A DNA stretch of 64,000 bases from Symbiodinium sp. CCMP2592 (taxonomy: Eukaryota; Sar; Dinophyceae; Suessiales; Symbiodiniaceae), in NCBI GenBank assembly GCA_905221615.1, contig CAJNDT010005423.1, forward strand, positions 335,001 through 399,000. The letters are read 5' to 3'. Position 1 is the stretch's first letter. Every line of letters begins with the position of its first letter. A program made the position numbers and the translations under genes. Under the pieces are notes generated by a model that was not told where the DNA came from, did not search any database, and saw only the letters and a list, made by a program, of their open reading frames with translations. This document shows, piece by piece, positions 23,743 to 37,620 of this stretch.

Positions 23743-26662
23743 ATGGTCTTGTTGCCAGTCAGCGAAAGCTCCGACGTGGAGCACGCCTTCTTCCGAAATG
23801 CGGAACATTGAAGTAACCGGTCTAGCTATGCTTATCGAGCAACATCCCGCACCGAAGTCAGGCCGACACTCTCTTTCTCCCAGGCACCGCCACAGGTGTG
23901 TGTGTGAAGACACAAATTTAGAATTGTAGAACAAGGGTTAAGGTCCGAGTGCATCTCATTGTCCGGCAGAGTGCTGTGTTTGGCTGCAAGCTTGTGTCGT
24001 CGAGAGTGGTAGCACTCACTAACAACATGGCAGCCTGAGATTCGGAAATCATTGTGACCGGTGTGGATGTGACTGCCACTGCCGTGCATCCTTCTCCTCT
24101 CAGCGACCCGACGATTTGATGGCCAGGAGATTCTTTTCGATGCTCCGGAGGGCAGGGACGTTCAGGTGTTCCTGGAATCTCATCGAACGCCCACCACTCC
24201 AGTCTCCAGCTCGTAAGACGCAGAAGTTCCTGAGATCAGTCAATTCGTTTCAGCCACCGAGATTCAGGAAGATCGACCCAAGAAGAAGCGCCATCAGCGC
24301 AGAGTTCCTCCTACTATTAAGGCACCAGGATCCATCTGCCGACAAGCAAGGGACAAGAACTCCGGACCATCCAGCATTGACAGGATGGAAACTGGCGGTG
24401 CATTAGATGCCGTGCTTGCTCAGGATTCAGCGCAGGATCAGGATGACTTCGGCACCCACAGCTTGTGTTCGGAAGCGGCTAGCTCAGCTTATCCTGCAGT
24501 GAAGACCAGGTTCATTTCCGGTTAGCGCAGGTTATGGATCACCAAAACCTCAGGTTCCGGCAGACGTGGTCATGAAGACAACGGAACCGCCAATTCCGCC
24601 AAGGCTTGCATCTGATCCCAGGTTGTTTCAGAGTGATCAGCATCTGGAGACAGAAATCGAGCGTGATGCAATCGGAGGTGCAACGTCTGTTAAGCTTGTC
24701 AGCTGGTCCGACAGAGGAACGCCCGATTCCTAGGTCGCGTTCATCACGAAGCCAAAGTCAAAGAGCCTCTAATCATGGAGTGGACGTTCCTGGCGAATGT
24801 TGTGCAAGCATACACCGGCAACAAAGAAACTCTGTTTTCGCACGTTGTATGTATGGAATCGAAGCAGCATGTGCTTTAGATTCACTATCATCGCGAGCCT
24901 TTCAGTGCTGAAGCCGACGACCCAGCAGTGCATCGGTACACTCTGATTTTCGCTCATGGTACTGAAACGGCAGGTGCTGAGGTGCGGTTGGACATTACTG
25001 CCAGGCTACCAGCTTGCCAGATGCACAGAAGAGTTTGCAGCAGATTTTTGACCGAGTTGTTCAATCCGGCAAGTGGCAGTGTCCAGTCATGCTTGATGGT
25101 TTCGTCATGACACCAGCAGCCCATTGTGTCCTGGAATCTGGAGGGGGCATGATTCTTCATGCGGTTGTGCATTACAAACGTGACAAGAAGTGGCTTCTGC
25201 ATTCAGATCTTACCACCGTCACCAGCTTTGTGATTGCATTCAAGAAGCAGCTTCAAGGGATAATCTCGGCAGGCCGATCTTTCAAATCGGTCCCGCGCAT
25301 GCAGCATCAATCAAAAAGCAGCTTCGACGATTGCTGAAAGCGAGACAGGCATCTCTTGTCACCTGATATGCGATCGACTGAGAGCCGCCGTCACTTCTTG
25401 CCAAAATCGCTAAGGTCCGACTGTTGCTTCCAAGGTCAGCCTACGGTCACATGTCACAACATGTTGCCAATGACATTGTCATCTTTGATTCCTGTCAGGT
25501 TTTGATCAAGGACCGCGATTGTCAAATTAGCAAAGGATCCGTAGCATGGCTCGTCCAGGTCGCAGAGATGAACTCATGTCTCGAAGCCGGGGTCGCACCA
25601 GGAACCACAGAGGTCGCAGCAGATCCAGACCAACACAACGAAGACAGGATTCGTTGGAACTACCCAGGTCATGGAAATCCAGCCCGACAGAGTACGACAG
25701 CAACCGGGAATACGGACTCAATCTGCCTCGTCAGGTGATTGATTACGAACACATGTACTCGAGACCTGCAGATCGATGGAATGGATATTTTCGATGTACG
25801 TCTTGCTCCGGTCATGACCGGTGGACTTAACAATTGGGGGCTTCGTCCGTTAGCCAATGGCAGACATACAGTGTGGGAGTCTTTCAACTTGCGACAGGAA
25901 GCTATAACCGCAGGTACATTGATGCGTTCTTTGCGAGGTGAGAATTTAGCCCAAAACACAGAGGCAGACCTCAATGCACCTACATGACTAAGAACATGTT
26001 TCTAGGACTGCTGCACATGATCTTCGCACCGAGGTTCGGACTCTCATTCGGGACATCATTCGGTCTGAGAAGTGCAGTTTTCCACCATTGCACCTGCCCT
26101 CCGATAAACTTGTTCTCAGGAAAGGCCAGCCGTTGGCTCAGCAGGTGTTCAATTACAGATCCTTCATGAAGAGCCGGAGCCGCCATGCCAGTGTGCAGTG
26201 TATTTGTGACAAGCTTCAATCAGGATGCAAAGCCCCAGCCTCACTTCAGGACATTTGATGTGTGCTGCAGCTGATGTCATTCCAAAGTCATGCCTAGCCA
26301 CGGCGAACCTCGTGGATATTACTTACTTCTCCAAAGGTAAATGGAAAGCTACCACGCTTGAGGCGCTGCAGGACTGGTGTAAACAGTGGAAGCTTTACAG
26401 CTACTCGAAGTGCGCTGGCAGATCTGGGATATTCTCAACAGGAGGCTTCGGTTTTCAGACGGACCCATTCGATGCCGCCATCAATGCCAACGGGGTGCCA
26501 ACAGGAGCTGCTACCACAATAATTGGTACGGACCGCACAAGCGCTTTCTACATGATGAAGATGGCTATGAACACCTGTAGGAACTCTCGGACAGGTCGAC
26601 TGCTTTGCGCATGCGAACAAAACCCACAAGTTGCGCCTCGTGTTGAGATCAAAGGTGTTTGG
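23743..26662 (+). mobile_element. Decayed element between the two direct repeats
   Basis: The 2.9 kb between the repeats carries + strand frames that read like protein but are broken often. Examples are RFDGQEILFDAPEGRDVQVF (from about 24115), EPPIPPRLASDPRLFQSDQH (about 24585), RYTLIFAHGTETAGAEVRLD (about 24930), MLDGFVMTPAAHCVLESGGG (about 25090), MDIFDVRLAPVMTGGLNNWG (about 25780) and LVDITYFSKGKWKATTLEAL (about 26310). Frames change and stops intervene every few hundred bases. I found no integrase, protease or reverse-transcriptase motif, so the class is not established. The flanking direct repeats make an LTR-type element the first guess. It could instead be a dead host gene caught between two repeat copies. 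Confidence 0.4.
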
Positions 26663-26968
26663 CAAACTTCCTACCATCAGTTCTGTGAACCACAATGCCG
26701 CTTTCATCCATCAGTTTAAGAGCAGGGGGGCAACGGCCCATGTCTTTGCGTTGCCCAACGAAACTATGAGAGGTGGATGACAAGGCTGATCACCTTCTTG
26801 TACTTGCATAGATGAAAGATGGCAACCAGGCCAAGCAGAAAAGTTGGCGCGCCGAAAGTACAGGTATCAGTTTACACGCTCAGGTTGAAGATCCACTAAG
26901 GTAGATGATACTGGCAAGTTAGGCGAAAGCCGATGGAAAAAACTAGATATGGCCACTTCTCCGTGTGT
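26663..26968. repeat. Right copy of the ~305-bp direct repeat
   Basis: Direct-orientation partner of 23432-23742. Start-to-start distance is about 3.2 kb. Both copies end in the same ggccac[t/g]tctccgtgtg words. Confidence 0.85.
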
Positions 26969-28633
26969 TGTGTGTGTTCGCGCTCACACATGCAGCCTTG
27001 AAGTTACTTCGTTCAAGCGTTTGCGCGGGATCTGCTGCCACAGCGCTGGACAAGACACGGCAAGACTGTGTCGTGCATAGATGTTGCATAGACGACAAAA
27101 TGCCAGCTTTCGGGATTCGCCGACTTCGAGATCAGTTTCTAGGTCTAGCACACAGTTTTAGTTTGCGCACACGCTATCGCAATTTCGAAGAGCAACGGCT
27201 CCTGCTCACGTGCCGTTTCTGCAACCTGAGGCTCATAAAGCAACAGATGCAACAGCTTGAGCTTCCGAAGCTTAAGCGCTCAATCGCGACTCCACCGTGA
27301 CTGCGTCCTAGTCGGAGCCTGACGCAGCTTGTGGCAAGGGGCTAGGTAAGGTTGAGAGGTTCAGGGCTCCAGAAGTCCACGGGATGCGAGCAAAGGAGGC
27401 ATAAAGGCATATACAAATTCCACAACGAACTATCTTGAAGTATCTACTTTGCTGACTTTGCTGCACATTGCATCGACCATACTGTAAGGAAGGTGGCCGG
27501 TGTTATTGGCCGCAGGACCAGATTCTAGACAGCCTGTCCCGTGAGGATGCCAAGAAAGAAGCGGATTGACCGAGAACGGTGTAGCTCGCCATTACCACGG
27601 TTGCATCGATTTTCCAACGTCGAGTTTCACTGTGTGTGCAGGTCGGGAGTGCAATCGGGTGCCCCTGTACAAAAGCCTCGCTGGCATGCTCGCTGTTCGT
27701 TTTCATTTGGGGACGATATGTTCAGATCCTGAGTGTTTTATGCTGTCATGTGGGGCAGTCGTTTGCTGCTGGGCCAGCTGGGCTCAAGCTTAGCTTCCGA
27801 CAAACCCTCAGTTCTGACAGACATTATGGGTCGTAGGTCACCCAGTGCCGCTCCCCAATGCAGCTAGTGCCACGTGTAGTCAAGTCCCAGATCAGCAGTT
27901 GCCAGGCTCGCGTCCCGCCAAGCCCCATCCGCAAAACTAAAGAATCTGTTCTAAGTCTATGAGACGCTGTGCAATGCTCCTTTGACCCGGCCTTCCATTA
28001 GAGAGGCGTGGTCAGGGCGTCCTGTCATGAATGCAGGTTCAAGCCCAAGCCCTTAGCTCACGACTCTTCGGGCAGAGTTGCAGGGTGTCGCCGGGTCAGG
28101 GCACCGCCTACAGACGCATGCATTGGGGTGTATTAAGCCAGTCGTCCCTTCCACAGGGTTTGCAAAGCGAGTGAAGGAGACAGGCTGACGACAAAACGAA
28201 TTTGCGGCGTCCGTGCGACGCCGAGAAAATCAAATTGGACCTCCGGGCAGTGTAGTGTAGAGTGCCCGTACTGTCGACGTTCACTGAAGCATTGGTCTTC
28301 GTGGATGAGTTGTTGTTTGCACACTGCAGACCGAACAACGACGTCATGAAAAGGCACTAGGCCACCAAGATAGTGATAGGGTTCGGAGCATGCAATAGTG
28401 TACCGTCACATGTCCGAATCATGGACAAGCGTGTGTGCGACTGATTCCACGCAGTGGGCCACGGGTGCCATCCACGCACCATTGCAACAAAACGGAACTC
28501 CATTCTGTGAGATCTGCTAGAGCCGATCGCTTGAAGAGAAAACTTGGCTTCTGTGACTTAGTGTCCTTGCTCCACGTCCTCACCAAACCACTACAAACCT
28601 GTAACAAGCATCATCCACGGAAAGGTTGCAGCC
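26969..28633. other. Intergenic DNA, no gene recognised
   Basis: Only short overlapping ORFs without domain content. This is the gap between the decayed element and the start of the adaptin gene. Confidence 0.5.
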
Positions 28634-31600
28634 ATGAGTGGAGGCCACTTGAGCAAGGCCTGGCAGCTGGTGGCCAGAATCAGAGATCAATGCCGGCGTA
28701 GTGATCATCCAACCTGTGCATCAGGAGTTTTTCGAGCTGGTGAAGAGCATCGGCGAGTCTAGATCAAAGCAGGAAGAAGACAAGATCATCGTGGGCGAGA
28801 TTGCTATTCTGAAGCAGCATCTCAGTGCCCCGAACATATCGGCGAAGAAGATGAAGGACTTTGCATACTTCGTTCCTACAGCATAGGAAGACTCCCCAGT
28901 GACGTAGTAGCCTGCGATCTCTTTACATTGCTAGGGAGGCAAACAGGCCGATGTAGCTCCTGTATGGATGTTGCAAACATGCCCAGTCGGGAGCTGCGCG
29001 TCCTGTATATGCTGTGTGATGCTGTGTGTAGTGTTTTTGTCTGTGGCTCGCCGGCTCCAGGAGTACATGATCCGAGCTGTTTATGCAGAAATGCTCGGTC
29101 ATGATGCATCGTTCGCATACATCCATGCCGTGAAGCTGACCCACGAGAAGAATCTGTTTGCGAAAAGGACAGATGTCGCATCCTTGGGTTCCATGGTCTG
29201 GAGCGTGCTACAAGCCCTTCGCGCGAGACTGACTCTTTCTGTGCCTCTGTCTTTGTCTCATTCTTATGCCAGGATCGGATATTTGACATGCAACCTTTTC
29301 CTGCACAGAGATCACGAGCTTATGCTACTGCTGATCAACACAATGCAGCGGGACCTGGGAAGTGCCAACCACATTGAGGTTGGCTCCAGTTGTGTGAAGC
29401 TGACCTGTGTGTTGTCTGAAAGTTCGCACTTGAGATTTCGTTTGAAGGTTGCACTTTAGCAGTGGATTCCAGAGTCCTTGTGCAGGTATGCTCTGCCCTG
29501 ACTTCGGTCTGTCGGCTAGCTCCTGGATGGCAGCCAGTATTGCCCGTGTCTAACTCGGCTTGAAGAAGACTAACACCAGTACAACCCTGCAGGTCAATCT
29601 GGAGATGATCCCAGCAATCTCGCCTCTCGTTTTCAAGCTGCTTTCTCACCCTCAGGAGGCCGACTTGAAGCTTTTCTCTGAGCCTGTTGGACTTGTTTCA
29701 AGCCTGGCAGGCTGTGCGGAAGAAAGCCGTTGTAGCAGTGCACAAGTTCTTCAAGATCGTACCTGAAGCTGTCCTAGATCAGAAGGACGCGGCGCAGCAT
29801 TGCCTGCATACGAGCACTGTCTCACAGTAATGCCTCTGCAAAGGACCAGATTCGCAAAGTCTTATGCGATCCAGATCCATCTGTCATGGGAGCATCCCTC
29901 CATGTCCTATGTGAGGCCAAGCTTGCTGTGCATCAGCGCAAAGTTGTGTCCTCCACAATAGGTGTTATCTGACCTGGGCTTAAAGCCGCGTCTACAGGGG
30001 TCCCAAGACTCGGGCTTTCGCTGTGACTCGTGCTTTCGCTGGAACTGTAGTTTCACATCTGTCCCAGCCCATGGAAATGAGGTGTGCTCCTGGCCTGGGT
30101 GCCGACCAACAGTGTTGTTAACACGGACAACAGCAGCAGCCTGTAAATGATGTTAGCAACTGGCCAGTTACAAGCAGTTGGGATTCTGCTGGAGACCCCA
30201 TAGGGTGCCCGTTGAGTTTTTGTTGGTTGTGAGCCATGGTATGCACAGCAGCTGCCCTCATGATGGAAATGGGGTTCAATGTGGCTGGTTGATGTGAATG
30301 GGGGGGGGGGGGGGTGAAAACAACAGACGGGGCTCTAGTGTCCAGCAGGTAGAGACAAAGGCCCCGCATTGTTTTTGGACCTTGTTGCTGTTGCTGCATT
30401 CTTGCTGCATCGTGTTGTCTACAGCAACGCCACTCGGCATCGAAGCTCATCGCCTTCTGCCTGAACATGAAGTGGCTGCTGTAGCTAGACTCCTTCTGCC
30501 TGACCAATGTCAACGTATAGGGCAAGGACTCCTCAAACTCTGCGGTCGTTAGGGCTCCAAAAAAACACCTTCTGCTCACTGAGATTCGTCTCCCGAGCTT
30601 GGCCAAAAACTACAGCCGAGAGCTCATGCAACACTCGGCTGAATTTTCTGGCTCGTGTCCCTTTCCTCTTGCCTGTCGCAGGGGTAGAAGGGGGTTGGAG
30701 GACAATGCTACTCATCCGGTGGCTGAAGCGTGAAATCGATGGATGTCGTGCAAGACTGGCTAGACCCATTGGCAAGAAATGCACATGCATGCTAGCCATT
30801 GGTCGATCAACCTGCAGGTTGCGAAAGCGCATCCGGCTTCATGCAAGGACTTGGTGCCTTCCTTTGTAAGCATCCTGAAGCGCGGCTCCAAGTTGACAAG
30901 TTGTACCGGCTTGATGTGCACGAGCTCGCACACCACTTGCCGAGGCAAATAACGGAACATCGCTTGCCAAGAGACTTTGACTACCACCGGATGCCAGCAC
31001 CATGGCTACAGGCTTCTGATTGCGTCAATTGGCTACAGTAATGCATGGTATGTAAATCTCATCTGGTAGGTGAAGCTCCTCTCCATCTTAAGCATCTTGG
31101 GGACAGCCGACAAAGCATCCTCCGAGCACATGTATGAGATCCTCCAGGCCAGGCGAGTCGCCTGAACCCTCGTCTCGTGCTGCTTTCACTGCAGGAGTGT
31201 ATGCGTCGTGCGGACAGTGGGGTCAATGTCGGCTACGCCATCATCTACGAATGCGTGAAGTTACTCGGCTTCGGCAAGTGACAATCTGGAGTATACTTCC
31301 TTTTCGTCAAGCACTTCTTACCCGCGACCGTGGCTCGAGGTGACAGCCGGATAAGCCGCTGTTCCGCGTGTTTCCGTAGTTGGCCACGTCTTGAGATCTG
31401 CTTTTGTGCTGCATGCCTGTGCCCTCCTTGTGGGGCCGAGAACCAACCAAGTGGTTGCTGCTAAACTTCCAACCGACTTCGGCATGCTTCGCCAGAACAA
31501 GACCCTCAATGGGTTGCTCGAGAAGGCTCCAAAGCCCAAAGCACGCGATGATGCATCGCGAAGCCGCATCAAACAAGCACTCATTTACGACATTGCTGTA

Positions 31601-34600
31601 GCAGTTGAAGGGCAGTTGAAGGGTTCTGAAGCCGCGGTCCGTGTTGACCTCTGCGCCGCGAACGTGCTTTCTTCTCGTATATCAGCGTTTGCATTTCGGC
31701 AAAAGTCGTCACCGTCCGTAATCAGAGACATGAGTTGATGTCAAGGTGCATCACCAAAATTTTCCCGGACCATGGTCTCTTGGAGCTCGCGGCTTCAAAC
31801 ATTTCGAGGCTTCCCGGACTTGGCATGCCAGCTCTCTTTGCTGTCGTGCTATCGAAGGTTCATCTCCTCGGAGAACCACAACTTGAGATATCTTGGTGTT
31901 ACTGGCCTCGCTCAAATCGTGCAAGTCAATCCGCCTCGACGGCTCGTCTTGTGCAGTCCCTGGTGCACGGCGATAAAGCTGTCAGCCAGGACCTATGCTG
32001 CAGAGCATCAGATGGTTGTCGTGGATTGCTTAGAGGACATCGGGTATGCCAGCAAGCTGGCCAGCTACCGGTTGGAGTAAAACACAGCCTTCTGCAAGCG
32101 TTGTGCGCGCAGATGCGTCCAGGATCCAGACGAGACGTTAAAGAGGAAAACTTTGGATCTGTCCGAGCCTCGCAGCGCCTCGCGTGTCTGAGAGCCTCCT
32201 TTGCCTCCTACCTTGCTGCATCCGGGCCAGGCTTTTCAGAATGACCAACCCGCAGAATGTGGTGGTAGTCGTCCGCACTCAGAGCACCGGGCACAGTTTG
32301 ATGTGGCACAAGTTGTTTTCTTTCGGTAGAGGTCGACAAGCTGAATTTTCATCTCCGCACCAGCGTTGCCATTTCCTCAGATCGTCTGGAACAGGATCTT
32401 CTGATATCCAACAATCACAACACAGGACGCGCATCTCCGGCGCGACCTGGTGCAGAAGATCACATCTTTGGCAGAGCGCTTTGCTCCGGACAATGAGTGG
32501 TGCGACGGCGCATCATTGATCATTGCATCCTCCTGCTCGTGGCTTGAAGAACGTGCTGCATTTCTGGTGGAAGTTGATGAATACGGCTCTTTCCGCTATC
32601 TGCTACTAGGTCTGGGTTCCGCCTGTCGAGCCAAGTCTTCGTGCTTTCGAGTCTTGAACAGTTGTGCTTCATCTGTGCAGAGCGCAATGAAGTCAACAAA
32701 AAGACATCGTAAGATGATGTTTGGGACTTCGAGGTTTGCTCCGGTCATGCTCATGACGCTGACATGAACCTGGAGTTTGGTATATCGCTCTGGACGGTTT
32801 CTGTCGATGCAGGTACGTGAACACCATGAACACTGTCTTCGAGTTGAGTGGCGAACTCGTGCCCGCAGAGACTGCTTACAACTTGATGCCTCGCTCTGAG
32901 CGTCTCTGAGCTCGGCACGCTACTAGCAAGTCACGCGTCAGAGCCTGCGAGATCCGTAAGCTGTGAGGAGGGGAAAAGAGTGTAAACTTCCATGGGCTGT
33001 TCTTAGCCGGGAGCAAGTCCCAACATCTCGCAACTCGCGGCCCCACAGGCCAGACCCTTTTGAGAGAAAACTGCATCAGACAAAACAGCACTTCACCAAC
33101 CGTCGATGCTGCAACGTTTTTGTTGGTATCGACTCTACGCTCAGACTTGGTTGCAGGTTAGCATAATCTGGCCTCGGGATATCGGGATACTTCGGTGCAA
33201 CTGTCGGCGTCGTTTCGTAGCTCTGAGGCGATTGGTGGCAGAAGGAGCTGGGGAGGACGAATCGGCCGACCAAGCCTTTCGCGTGTTCGCCGTGAACACG
33301 TACTTGAAGGTTGGGTTTTTGCTTGCTTATGGCTGCTTTTGCTTCCCTGCCAGTCTTTCAAAATTTCGTTTTTCGGAGCACTCAATCATTGCAGCTCCTG
33401 GAAAAGTCCACTCTGTCGGACATTCTGGTGCAGGCGGAGAGCAGGTCTCTTATTGTCTAACCAGAAGGATCATGTGCGAGCCTTGCAGGTGATTGCTTGG
33501 GTCCTTGGTGAATATGCCAGACTTGCAAGTGTGGATGGCTACAGCATTGAAGACATCGCAGATCTTCTTTCCGAATGCATCGAGCGGCCGCGAACCCTCC
33601 ATGTGTTTGAAGCGTCTTCTGTGGCGATTTCACATACATAGAGGCATGGAGTACTTTGATTGGTGCATGACGACTACTGCAGGTTCGAAGATGCAGCGAC
33701 AAGAGGATTTCTTGTAAATGCCTCGAACATTGCTGTAAGCTTGCATGTCTACCTAGTTTGGTCTCTCTGTGTCGTGAGGTGACAGCTCTCATGAAGCTGA
33801 TTGGCCAACATGGTGTCAAAAGCACAACAGCTGAAGACATTATACGAAGGACCGTGTCGGAGTTGTCATGTCATTCGCTTGGCTCGTCTTTGCTCGCAAT
33901 TGTGCAGTTACCGTTCCTCGCGAATGACGGACCTGCAGCAACGCTGCTACGAGCACTTGGCTTGGGGGTGACACATGCATCGCAGTCAGGGCAGCCGATT
34001 TTTTGAACTGCGGACCGGTGCTACAAGTTTAACTTAGGACTTAGGGAGACTTGCTCGGACTCAGGTTCGAGCAGCTGCGTCAGTCGCCAGCTGTAATGCG
34101 CAAGGCGGACCCTGGACAAAGGATACTTATTGTAGCATGTCGCCTGGAAGGCCCGACCAGGTGTCTGCAACCTTTGGTCTTGCATTGCAAGGTGTTGCCG
34201 TATGATGCTTCCTGTGAAGATATCATCGTCAACAAGGCGACGCTGGCCTGCGATACATGCTCCATGCTGTGTTTTAAAGGCGGAGATTGTCGTGTCACTT
34301 TGCAAAGTACTTGTGCTGTGTGTGAGTCCCTGAATCAATGACGTTTGATTCAGACGTGCCTCCTTGTGTCTCGGAGATTCGGGACACCATCAGATTGCTG
34401 CCTGCAGTATACCCTCAGCACTGGTAATCACAGATAAACGTCGACGCTCAACATGCTTCATTAGCTTTATGCTGATCAGCGTGCAATGTCGATACTTCCT
34501 GAGCTGCACCGGAGAGTATCGGGTGAGATGATGGTGATGCACTGCCATGCGCTCGCCTCGCTTCGTGCCCTCTTGAGCCACGCAGAGGTGCTGGTGGTCT

Positions 34601-37600
34601 CGGCCCTTCATTTTTGGTGAATGTTGGAGTGCTTCGTTCCTGCCGTGGCCGTTACGTAGTGTCCGTTTCTTTTCCCCTGTCTGTATGTGCAGTATGTTAG
34701 ATGCTCATCATTTCATTTAGAATCTAGAGCCAGGATCAAGCAATCCTGATCTGAAGTAAAATTAACTCGTCGTTGTGCAGGCTTTCCTCCGGAATCCACA
34801 AGTTTGCATAATTCACCGGTGAACCCTGTCCTGGTTCCGCAGCTACCTCTGTGGAGACTTAGCCGTTGATGCGCAAATCACATGCTTGTAAGAAGAGCAG
34901 TTGAGAGATGTACACGGCTGGGTTGGACTGGTTGAGAGAGCACGTTGAGTCCCTGAAGCTTTTGTGTCAGAGTCAGCAAGCAGAGCCTGGCCGGCGGGGG
35001 TCAACTGTGAAGGTCTGGGTACGAGTGCTGCAGATTCAGGCGGACATGCAGGTGTTCATTTATCAACTGATATGCTTAGATATTCGCATATGCATTTTGT
35101 ATGTAATTGCATCGATGCGTATGATGCCTTGAGTCCACGTCCTCCACTGCACTTGTGCATGTGTGTTTGTGCACAGAGGTATGCTCGGCTTGCACTCAGA
35201 CCTTTTGTGCACGTATTCTACTGCAGTTCGATCAGGAGCTAGCGAGAGTGTCTATGTTATGTATGCACGAATGGATGCATGGACGGATGAATGGATGAAT
35301 GGATGGATGGATGGATGGATGGATGTGTACAAGTACACGTATGTAAATATCACATGCCCGTGAGTGTGTTTATGCGGTTTTTCAGGCACATGTTTCATTC
35401 CGCATGTATTGAAATCGCGCCGATGCGCGCAGCAGCTGGTCTAGGGAAGTGTCGGCTTTTGCTGTGCTGTTCACTCAGTGCCAGGACCTCAGCTTCCTCG
35501 ACTCTTTTGTAAGGAGAAAACTGGACGAAGGTACGAGTAATTGTGTCGATGCCTCCGCACTACCGGCGCAGTTTACCTGTCTGACCAGGTGCCAAGCCGT
35601 ACCAGACGGCAATTGAGCGTGCTCGAGTGCAGGAGGGCAGCGTTGCACCAAAGGCCACGTGTGCTCTTGTCGCATTGTCGCACGCAGTGATGTGCGGCGG
35701 TTGCAAGAAGTCCAAAGGTCGAGGCCGAACTGAAGCCTTCGCTGAATTTCATGCCGTACGAGGCCGCTCAGTGTCGTGGCTTCGTGCAAGAGGTTCCTCC
35801 GCAAAGGCTTGTGAATGCTTGCAAGGCTCCTACGAAGCCGCAACCTGCACCTCCGATCCAAGATGAACGTGATACAGGCCAACCAGCGGTTTCTTCGAAC
35901 ACATGCAGCCGTTCGGAATCCGCTTGACCTTGGGAGGCCCTGCAGAAGCCCCTATTCCGAAGGGGCTTAATGCACCACGCTTAGGTGTTCAGGCAAGACT
36001 GTGTTGAGTATTCATCGCACGTCATTTGTCTGCTCCTGGCTTGCGGATCCAAGGTTTCTGGACCCAGGAAGTGGGGGCCAAGTGGCTACAATCAGCCTGG
36101 TGGCAAGCCAGATCCGCCACAGGCTGACGGACCTGACGGCTGAGAGGCTTCGGTAGTTCGATCGGAAGCCCTGCCAGGTCATGAGTCACGAAAAGCCCTT
36201 GCCACCAGAACCCATGCAGGCGCTCCAACATGTTCTTGCATGTCAATGCATGCCAGTATCCCGTCAGTGTGTGGCAGGCACCTGTGCCAAAGACCGCCCC
36301 GAAACCAGCTGAACCTGCAATAGCCCGAGTGTGTTCTTTTTTTGGAGCAACGGCATGGCGTAGGCGCCACATACTTGTGCAAGACTGAAGGTTGTGAGCG
36401 AGAAGCAGAAGATGGCTGCGGCCCTCTTCAGTGGCCTCGGAGGAGCTGCGGCACCTGCGCCTGCGCCTGCTCCAGCTGCGCCAGCGCCAAAGCCACCTCC
36501 AGCCATGTACCCAGTCCGAGAACTGGAGAAGTTCCTAACACTGTGCAATGCAGCGCAACGCACAGGCTCAGACCGCTCGTGCACGTGAGCCGGCCATAGA
36601 GAAGGTGCTTCTGCCGCTTGGCGCAGACCTGCGACTAGGCGGACCTTTCTCTGTGAAGGCATCAGAGCCTTCGCAGCCTTCAACTTCAGCTGCCGTGGAC
36701 CTGCTGGATTTAGATGATGCAGCTCCGGCACCGGCTCCGGCACAGAAAGCCGATGGGGATATCCTCCTCTTGGACATGGTTAGGTTCTCAGCGGTGCTAC
36801 CAGTAGGACCCTGAGAGTCCGCCTTCAGCATTTAGTCGACCAGCGGGCGAAGTGGCATTATGCCGAATTGTGCCGACGTCCGTTCCGTTGAAACCGCGAT
36901 CTAGAATCTATGTACAGCACGACTTTGCAGGGACAATCGAACTGAAGAGACATTTCCTCATCGGGTGCTGAGACACTTCAGACAAAGCTTGAAGCCTCGG
37001 AAGCTGTGCATCTGCTTGGGTCGGCGGCTGCTGTAGTTGAGCAAAATGATGCTCAGGATGATGCAAGTCTAAACCCTGTGGGGATCTCGGTCATGGTCAC
37101 GCAGATGCATGTCTTGTACAAGAGAGAGAGTACAGAGTGAGAGAGAGGGCGAAATATCAGTGTATATGTGTATACATCCATCTATAGGCATACAATAGAT
37201 CTACTTATATATATATATATGTGTGTGTGTGCGTCACTCACCATGACTGCCCTGTTCTGCCTGTTGATGCTCCGAGGCACCGCCGCAAATGCCTCAACAG
37301 CAGCAGCAGCAGCAGCAGCAGCCGTCTCTCCTAGGGCCGCTTCAGGCTGCTGATTTTTCGCGGATGCCATGCATGTGTATTGCATGACCCACTGTATGCC
37401 TACATGGCAGAAAGGTGGCATGGAGTTTCTGTGCACCAACCTGTGGCAGACTCTCTTGTCAAACTCCTTCACATTGAGAATCTCGCAAGAAGTCGAAGGT
37501 TACCACCGCCCAAGTGGCTGCCACTTGGCCACAGCTGGCGTCTGAGCGCATTGTCCAGATGCACACGTCTGTGGGCAGAGCTGCCATGGTTGATCGAGCT

Positions 37601-37620
37601 TCGAGCATCATGCATTTTCT
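28634..37620 (+). CDS. AP4E1: AP-4 adaptor complex epsilon subunit, multi-exon
   Basis: Large adaptin of the AP-4 coat, which sorts membrane cargo at the trans-Golgi network. More than 20 short exons encode consecutive family segments: MSGGHLSKAW (start, 28634), EFFELVKSIGESRSKQEEDK (about 28726), MLGHDASFAYIHAVKLTHEK (about 29088), LFLHRDHELMLLLINTMQRD (about 29295), EMIPAISPLVFKLLSHPQE (about 29600), AVRKKAVVAVHKFFKIVPEA (29717), QIRKVLCDPDPSVMGASLHV (about 29845), EHRLPRDFDYHRMPAPWLQ (about 30957), KLLSILSILGTADKASSEHM (about 31074), RADSGVNVGYAIIYECVK (about 31208), ENHNLRYLGVTGLAQIVQVN (about 31873), AERFAPDNEWCDG (about 32470) and VIAWVLGEYARLASVDGYSI (about 33490). Then come the hinge (ALFSGLGG and an Ala/Pro-rich run, about 36417) and ear-like pieces to about 37620. 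The DYHRMPAPWLQ and FFELVKSIGE segments point to epsilon over AP-1 gamma or AP-2 alpha. The C-terminal exons are less certain. Confidence 0.9.
30300..30314. repeat. Poly-G run of 15
   Basis: Uninterrupted G homopolymer in an intron of the AP-4 epsilon gene. Its true length may be affected by sequencing error. Confidence 0.85.
35283..35324. repeat. (GGAT)n microsatellite
   Basis: About ten GGAT/GAAT tetramers in an intron between the AP-4 epsilon trunk and hinge exons. The Trp/Met/Asp-rich ORF across it is an artefact. Confidence 0.9.
37205..37232. repeat. (TA)n-(TG)n microsatellite
   Basis: A short run of alternating TA passes directly into alternating TG. It lies in an intron near the 3' end of the AP-4 epsilon gene. 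Confidence 0.85.
37297..37322. repeat. (CAG)n tract
   Basis: About eight CAG/AGC triplets. It falls in an intron-like stretch and is translated as poly-Ala or poly-Ser only in unsupported frames. Confidence 0.85.
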
